DNA of 8,366 nucleotides from an uncultured Armatimonadota bacterium. Lineage in GTDB: Bacteria > Armatimonadota > Armatimonadia > Armatimonadales > Armatimonadaceae. Where the stretch lies: the NCBI GenBank assembly GCA_903881535.1, contig CAIRTT010000511.1, forward strand, positions 1-8,366, in the 5' to 3' direction. Shown one piece after another: positions 6,308-8,366 of the stretch. The notes beneath the pieces were generated by a model. It made no database searches and was not told the DNA's origin. It saw nothing but the letters and a program-made list of their open reading frames with translations. Each line of letters begins with the position of its first letter. Positions within the stretch are counted from its first letter, which is position 1. A program made the position numbers and the translations under genes.

Positions 6308-7111
6308 CTAGCGGTCAGCGGTGAAGTAGGTCTTGAACCAGCAACCATCGGCGCCCTGCTGGATGTACCGCTCTGAGTTACGAGCAATCCACTTTGCATG
6401 GCCATCGAGGAAGATATGGGTTCCACCACCGGTGTGGCTGTTTGCCGCTTCACAACCCATGGTCGTACCAAAACCACCGGACTGAATGATACCGGTAAAG
6501 CCATCGGTGACTTCAACGGTCTCAGCTGGGCGCTGAACCGATGCAAGCGACATGATGCGGCCTTCTGTGGAGCCACCGAATGCCGAATATGGGTCAGCCT
6601 GGGTGCAGGATCCGAAGATTGCTCCGAAGCCAATACCGTAGTTTGCATGGTAAAGACGGGCTGGGATCCACGAATCGAGTGCGCCAGGTCCATCACAGTC
6701 AGGCGTATTTGCCGCTGCACGGAAGGTGGTCGCATTGAACGATGGGCACTTGAACATGCCCTGCGCTTCGACGTTTTGGAAGTCAAGAGCTGTGGAAGTC
6801 AGAACCTTAGGAGCACCATTCTTGATGTATGGTTGCAGGTTAATGACCCAGGAATTCAGGTCAGCGCGCTGAGCGGTACGTGCAAGTCCGGAACGGGTAA
6901 ACCATGGAATGATGGTTTCATCGTAGTCTTGTGCATACATCATGACTGCGGTGCCGATTTGCTTGGCGTTGCTGACACAGGAAATGCCACGGGCCTTTTC
7001 ACGTGCCTGAGCAAACACTGGGAACAAAATTGCAGCGAGAATCGCGATAATAGCGATTACAACAAGAAGCTCAATCAACGTAAAGGCTGATTGCTTACGA
7101 GTATTTTGCAT
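6308..7111 (-). CDS. DUF1559-type pseudopilin (type II secretion/type IV pilin-like)
   Basis: The N-terminus is a class III prepilin signal: a short basic leader with Arg5 and Lys6, cleavage expected at Ala9-Phe10, and FTLIELLVV with the conserved Glu14 at mature position +5. A hydrophobic helix runs to about residue 33, then FAQAREKAR. The globular part has AKQIGTAVMMYAQDYDE (49-65), KCPSF (121-125) and the C-terminal SHTGGG (225-230) with FLDGHAKW (234-241), typical of DUF1559 proteins. Six cysteines (45, 122, 139, 169, 220, 257) may form disulfides outside the cytoplasm. Such proteins occur in many copies in Planctomycetes and Armatimonadota genomes. They should be processed by a prepilin peptidase and assembled in the inner membrane, but their substrates are mostly unknown. 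AAGGA lies 7 bases before the ATG. It is the first gene of an operon with two small envelope proteins. Confidence 0.93.
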   Translation of the reverse strand: MQNTRKQSAFTLIELLVVIAIIAILAAILFPVFAQAREKARGISCVSNAKQIGTAVMMYAQDYDETIIPWFTRSGLARTAQRADLNSWVINLQPYIKNGAPKVLTSTALDFQNVEAQGMFKCPSFNATTFRAAANTPDCDGPGALDSWIPARLYHANYGIGFGAIFGSCTQADPYSAFGGSTEGRIMSLASVQRPAETVEVTDGFTGIIQSGGFGTTMGCEAANSHTGGGTHIFLDGHAKWIARNSERYIQQGADGCWFKTYFTADR

Positions 7112-7147
7112 GTATATATCCTTGTGAGCCCAATCGGACCCTATTGA

Positions 7148-7223
7148 GAATCATTTCACCCCGATACCGAGTTACCGAATCGAGTTCTACTGGTGCCGGA
7201 GCAACATTAGTTCGAAATGATTC
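7148..7223. repeat. Inverted pair of GAA-N4-TTC sites upstream of the pseudopilin
   Basis: GAATCATTTC (7148-7157) and GAAATGATTC (7214-7223) are exact reverse complements, and each is itself a GAA-N4-TTC half-palindrome. The distal one covers the proposed -10 box and the other lies in the 5' untranslated region, a layout that suggests operator sites. A related GAA-N5-TTC occurs at 7177-7187. Confidence 0.45.
7165..7180. repeat. Tandem 8-bp near repeat TACCGAGT/TACCGAAT
   Basis: Two adjacent 8-base units differ at one position, with a further CGAGTT just after. They lie in the presumed 5' untranslated region of the pseudopilin mRNA. They may be a protein-binding site or chance. Confidence 0.35.
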
Positions 7224-7245
7224 CACATTTGTAATGAAAAGTCAA
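7217..7245 (-). promoter_or_regulatory. Probable sigma70-type promoter of the pseudopilin operon
   Basis: On the minus strand TTGACT (7245-7240) is separated by exactly 17 bases from AATCAT (7222-7217), which matches TATAAT at four of six positions. Transcription would begin near 7210 and leave an untranslated leader of about 100 bases. The 176-base gap 7112-7287 otherwise holds the repeats described and a weak 5-bp hairpin (7250-7254 with 7262-7266) that may act in livF termination. Confidence 0.5.
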
Positions 7246-7287
7246 CCCTACATCAGGCATCGATGTGCTTGATTTCACGTTCCAAGA

Positions 7288-8007
7288 TTAGCCATGTCCC
7301 AGATAAGCTTTCTGTACATCTGGATTCGACTTTAGCTCCGCGGCATTACCAGAAAGCGTTATAGTTCCTGTTTCAAGAACGTATGCACGATTCGCAACAC
7401 CTAAAGCCTGATTTGCATTTTGCTCGACCAAGAGAATACTCGTGCCACTCTCTGCATTGATCGTAACGATAATACGGAAAATCTCCTGGACCAGGATTGG
7501 GGCCAACCCAAGAGATGGCTCATCAAGCATCAGCAGCTTTGGCCGGCTCATCAGAGATCTGCCAATCGCAAGCATCTGTTGCTCACCACCTGACAAAGTG
7601 CCTGCACTTTGTGCCAAGCGCTCGCGCAGTCGTGGAAAATAAGTCAATGCGCGTTCGTAGTCATCCGCAATACCTTGCTTATCACTACGAAGATATGCAC
7701 CGAGCTCTAGGTTTTCCTTGACCGTCATGTTGGCGAAGATACGGCGACCTTCCGGGCAGTGAATCAAACCGCGACTAACGATCGATGCAATCGACTGGCG
7801 GGAGATATCTTCACCAAGGAACTCGACTCGACCCGATTTCGCACGGACCATACCGGATGCCGCACGCAGCAGAGTGCTCTTGCCCGCTCCATTTGCACCA
7901 ATCAGTGTGACAATCTCACCTTGATTTACGGTTACATCAACGCCACGTAACGCTTGAATCGCGCCGTAGGAGACATTGAGGTTTTCGAGATGTAGTGCGA
8001 CGCTCAT
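7288..8007 (-). CDS. livF: Branched-chain amino acid ABC transporter ATP-binding protein LivF
   Basis: This 239-residue ATPase is of normal LivF length. It has Walker A GANGAGKST (37-45), the segment CPEGRRIFANMTVKENLELG (84-103) characteristic of LivF, the ABC signature LSGGEQQ (138-144), Walker B LLMLDEP (158-164) with catalytic Glu163, and LLVEQN (192-197), where LivF proteins carry Gln in place of the usual switch histidine. With LivG it forms the cytoplasmic ATPase pair that powers uptake of leucine, isoleucine and valine, or related amides in some members, through LivH/LivM. GGAGG lies 7 bases before ATG 8007. The reading frame runs further upstream (to 8127) but that part overlaps livG and is not family-like. 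Its start overlaps the livG stop as ATGA, the usual sign of translational coupling. Confidence 0.96.
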   Translation of the reverse strand: MSVALHLENLNVSYGAIQALRGVDVTVNQGEIVTLIGANGAGKSTLLRAASGMVRAKSGRVEFLGEDISRQSIASIVSRGLIHCPEGRRIFANMTVKENLELGAYLRSDKQGIADDYERALTYFPRLRERLAQSAGTLSGGEQQMLAIGRSLMSRPKLLMLDEPSLGLAPILVQEIFRIIVTINAESGTSILLVEQNANQALGVANRAYVLETGTITLSGNAAELKSNPDVQKAYLGHG

Positions 8008-8366
8008 GATGCATCCTCCGATGTCGTTCCTAGGTAAGCTTCGATGACCTTTGGATTCGCCTGAATATCGGCAGGTGTTCCGGATGCGATCGGTTGCCCG
8101 TAGACTAGCACTGTAATCTTCTCGCAAACCTGCATCACAACATTCATGTCGTGCTCAATCAGAAGAATCGTGACACCAAATTCATCCCGGAGACGTCGGA
8201 TGAGGTGCATTAAGTCAGCAGACTCCTGCGGATTCATTCCTGCCGCCGGTTCATCGAGGAGTAACAACCTTGGACGCGTCGCGAGCGCACGCGCAATCTC
8301 AAGCCTGCGCTGACGTCCGTAGGGGAGGCTGTTTGATTGTTCCTTTGCAACATCGGAGAGGTCAAG
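8004..8366 (-). CDS. livG: Branched-chain amino acid ABC transporter ATP-binding protein LivG, partial (3' part)
   Basis: The last 120 codons are present; the start lies beyond the right edge. The visible part begins just before the ABC signature, SLPYGRQRR in the LivG form, then LEIARAL, Walker B LLLLDEP followed by AAGMNPQE (diagnostic of LivG), the D-loop region and the switch histidine in LLIEHDM. It ends with NPKVIEAYLG, the common LivG C-terminus, plus a short tail. It partners LivF, with which it shares the overlapping ATGA. The membrane and binding proteins (livH, livM, livK) are expected to the right, outside the window. Confidence 0.95.
   Translation of the reverse strand, partial: LDLSDVAKEQSNSLPYGRQRRLEIARALATRPRLLLLDEPAAGMNPQESADLMHLIRRLRDEFGVTILLIEHDMNVVMQVCEKITVLVYGQPIASGTPADIQANPKVIEAYLGTTSEDAS
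8015..8019 (-). promoter_or_regulatory. Ribosome binding site that sets the livF start
   Basis: GGAGG on the minus strand lies 7 bases before ATG 8007, inside the end of livG. It fixes the livF start at the family-consistent position. Confidence 0.75.

Noticed and set aside
6398..7090. A 230-codon plus-strand open frame opposite the pseudopilin
   Set aside because: The minus-strand frame has a full prepilin signal and DUF1559 motifs, and the opposite frame has no recognisable pattern, so it is a shadow.
7250..7266. A terminator for the liv operon
   Set aside because: The stem is only 5 bp with a weak T-run and overlaps the region of the pseudopilin -35 box; kept only as a weak possibility.
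7288..8127. A longer livF start near 8127
   Set aside because: The added N-terminal residues overlap livG and do not resemble LivF, while ATG 8007 has a perfect GGAGG and the ATGA overlap.

Overview
The window looks like a chromosomal segment of a diderm, moderate-GC bacterium, most likely from the Armatimonadota. The best clue is the pseudopilin at 6308-7111. It is a DUF1559-type protein whose N-terminus runs from FTLIELLVV into FPVFAQAREKAR, a form I associate with Armatimonadota. The planctomycete-style cytochrome protein at the left edge (PSCyt1/DUF1549 with a LamG-like insert) fits the same broad group. The lineage is inferred from protein style, not from a marker gene. No RNA genes, CRISPR arrays, insertion sequences or phage genes were seen, and every intergenic gap is under 180 bases.

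Layout from left to right. (1) Positions 1-1850, minus strand: a 616-codon open reading frame cut by the window edge, encoding an exported planctomycete-type cytochrome c protein with two CXXCH motifs. (2) Positions 1887-4239, plus strand: two closely spaced genes, a cytoplasmic seven-bladed beta-propeller with a helical/TPR-like tail, then a ComF-type phosphoribosyltransferase. (3) Positions 4240-4351: a leader with several mutually exclusive complementarities that reach the likely GTG start of the next gene. (4) Positions 4352-5725, plus strand: the ribosome-associated GTPase HflX. (5) Positions 5707-5741: a strong hairpin that closes hflX and the converging minus-strand operon. (6) Positions 5762-7111, minus strand: a pseudopilin followed by two tiny envelope proteins. 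One has a transmembrane anchor and one a probable lipid anchor, and they share a KPK(S/T)G..YYEG.M motif. The operon has a plausible sigma70 promoter and a pair of GAA-N4-TTC sites upstream. (7) Positions 7288-8366, minus strand: livF and the 3' part of livG, the ATPases of a branched-chain amino acid ABC importer, overlapping by ATGA.

Most of the window is recognisable housekeeping or envelope biology. The least explained parts are the pseudopilin/YYEG small-protein operon, the structured hflX leader, and the uncharacterised propeller-TPR protein coupled to comF.
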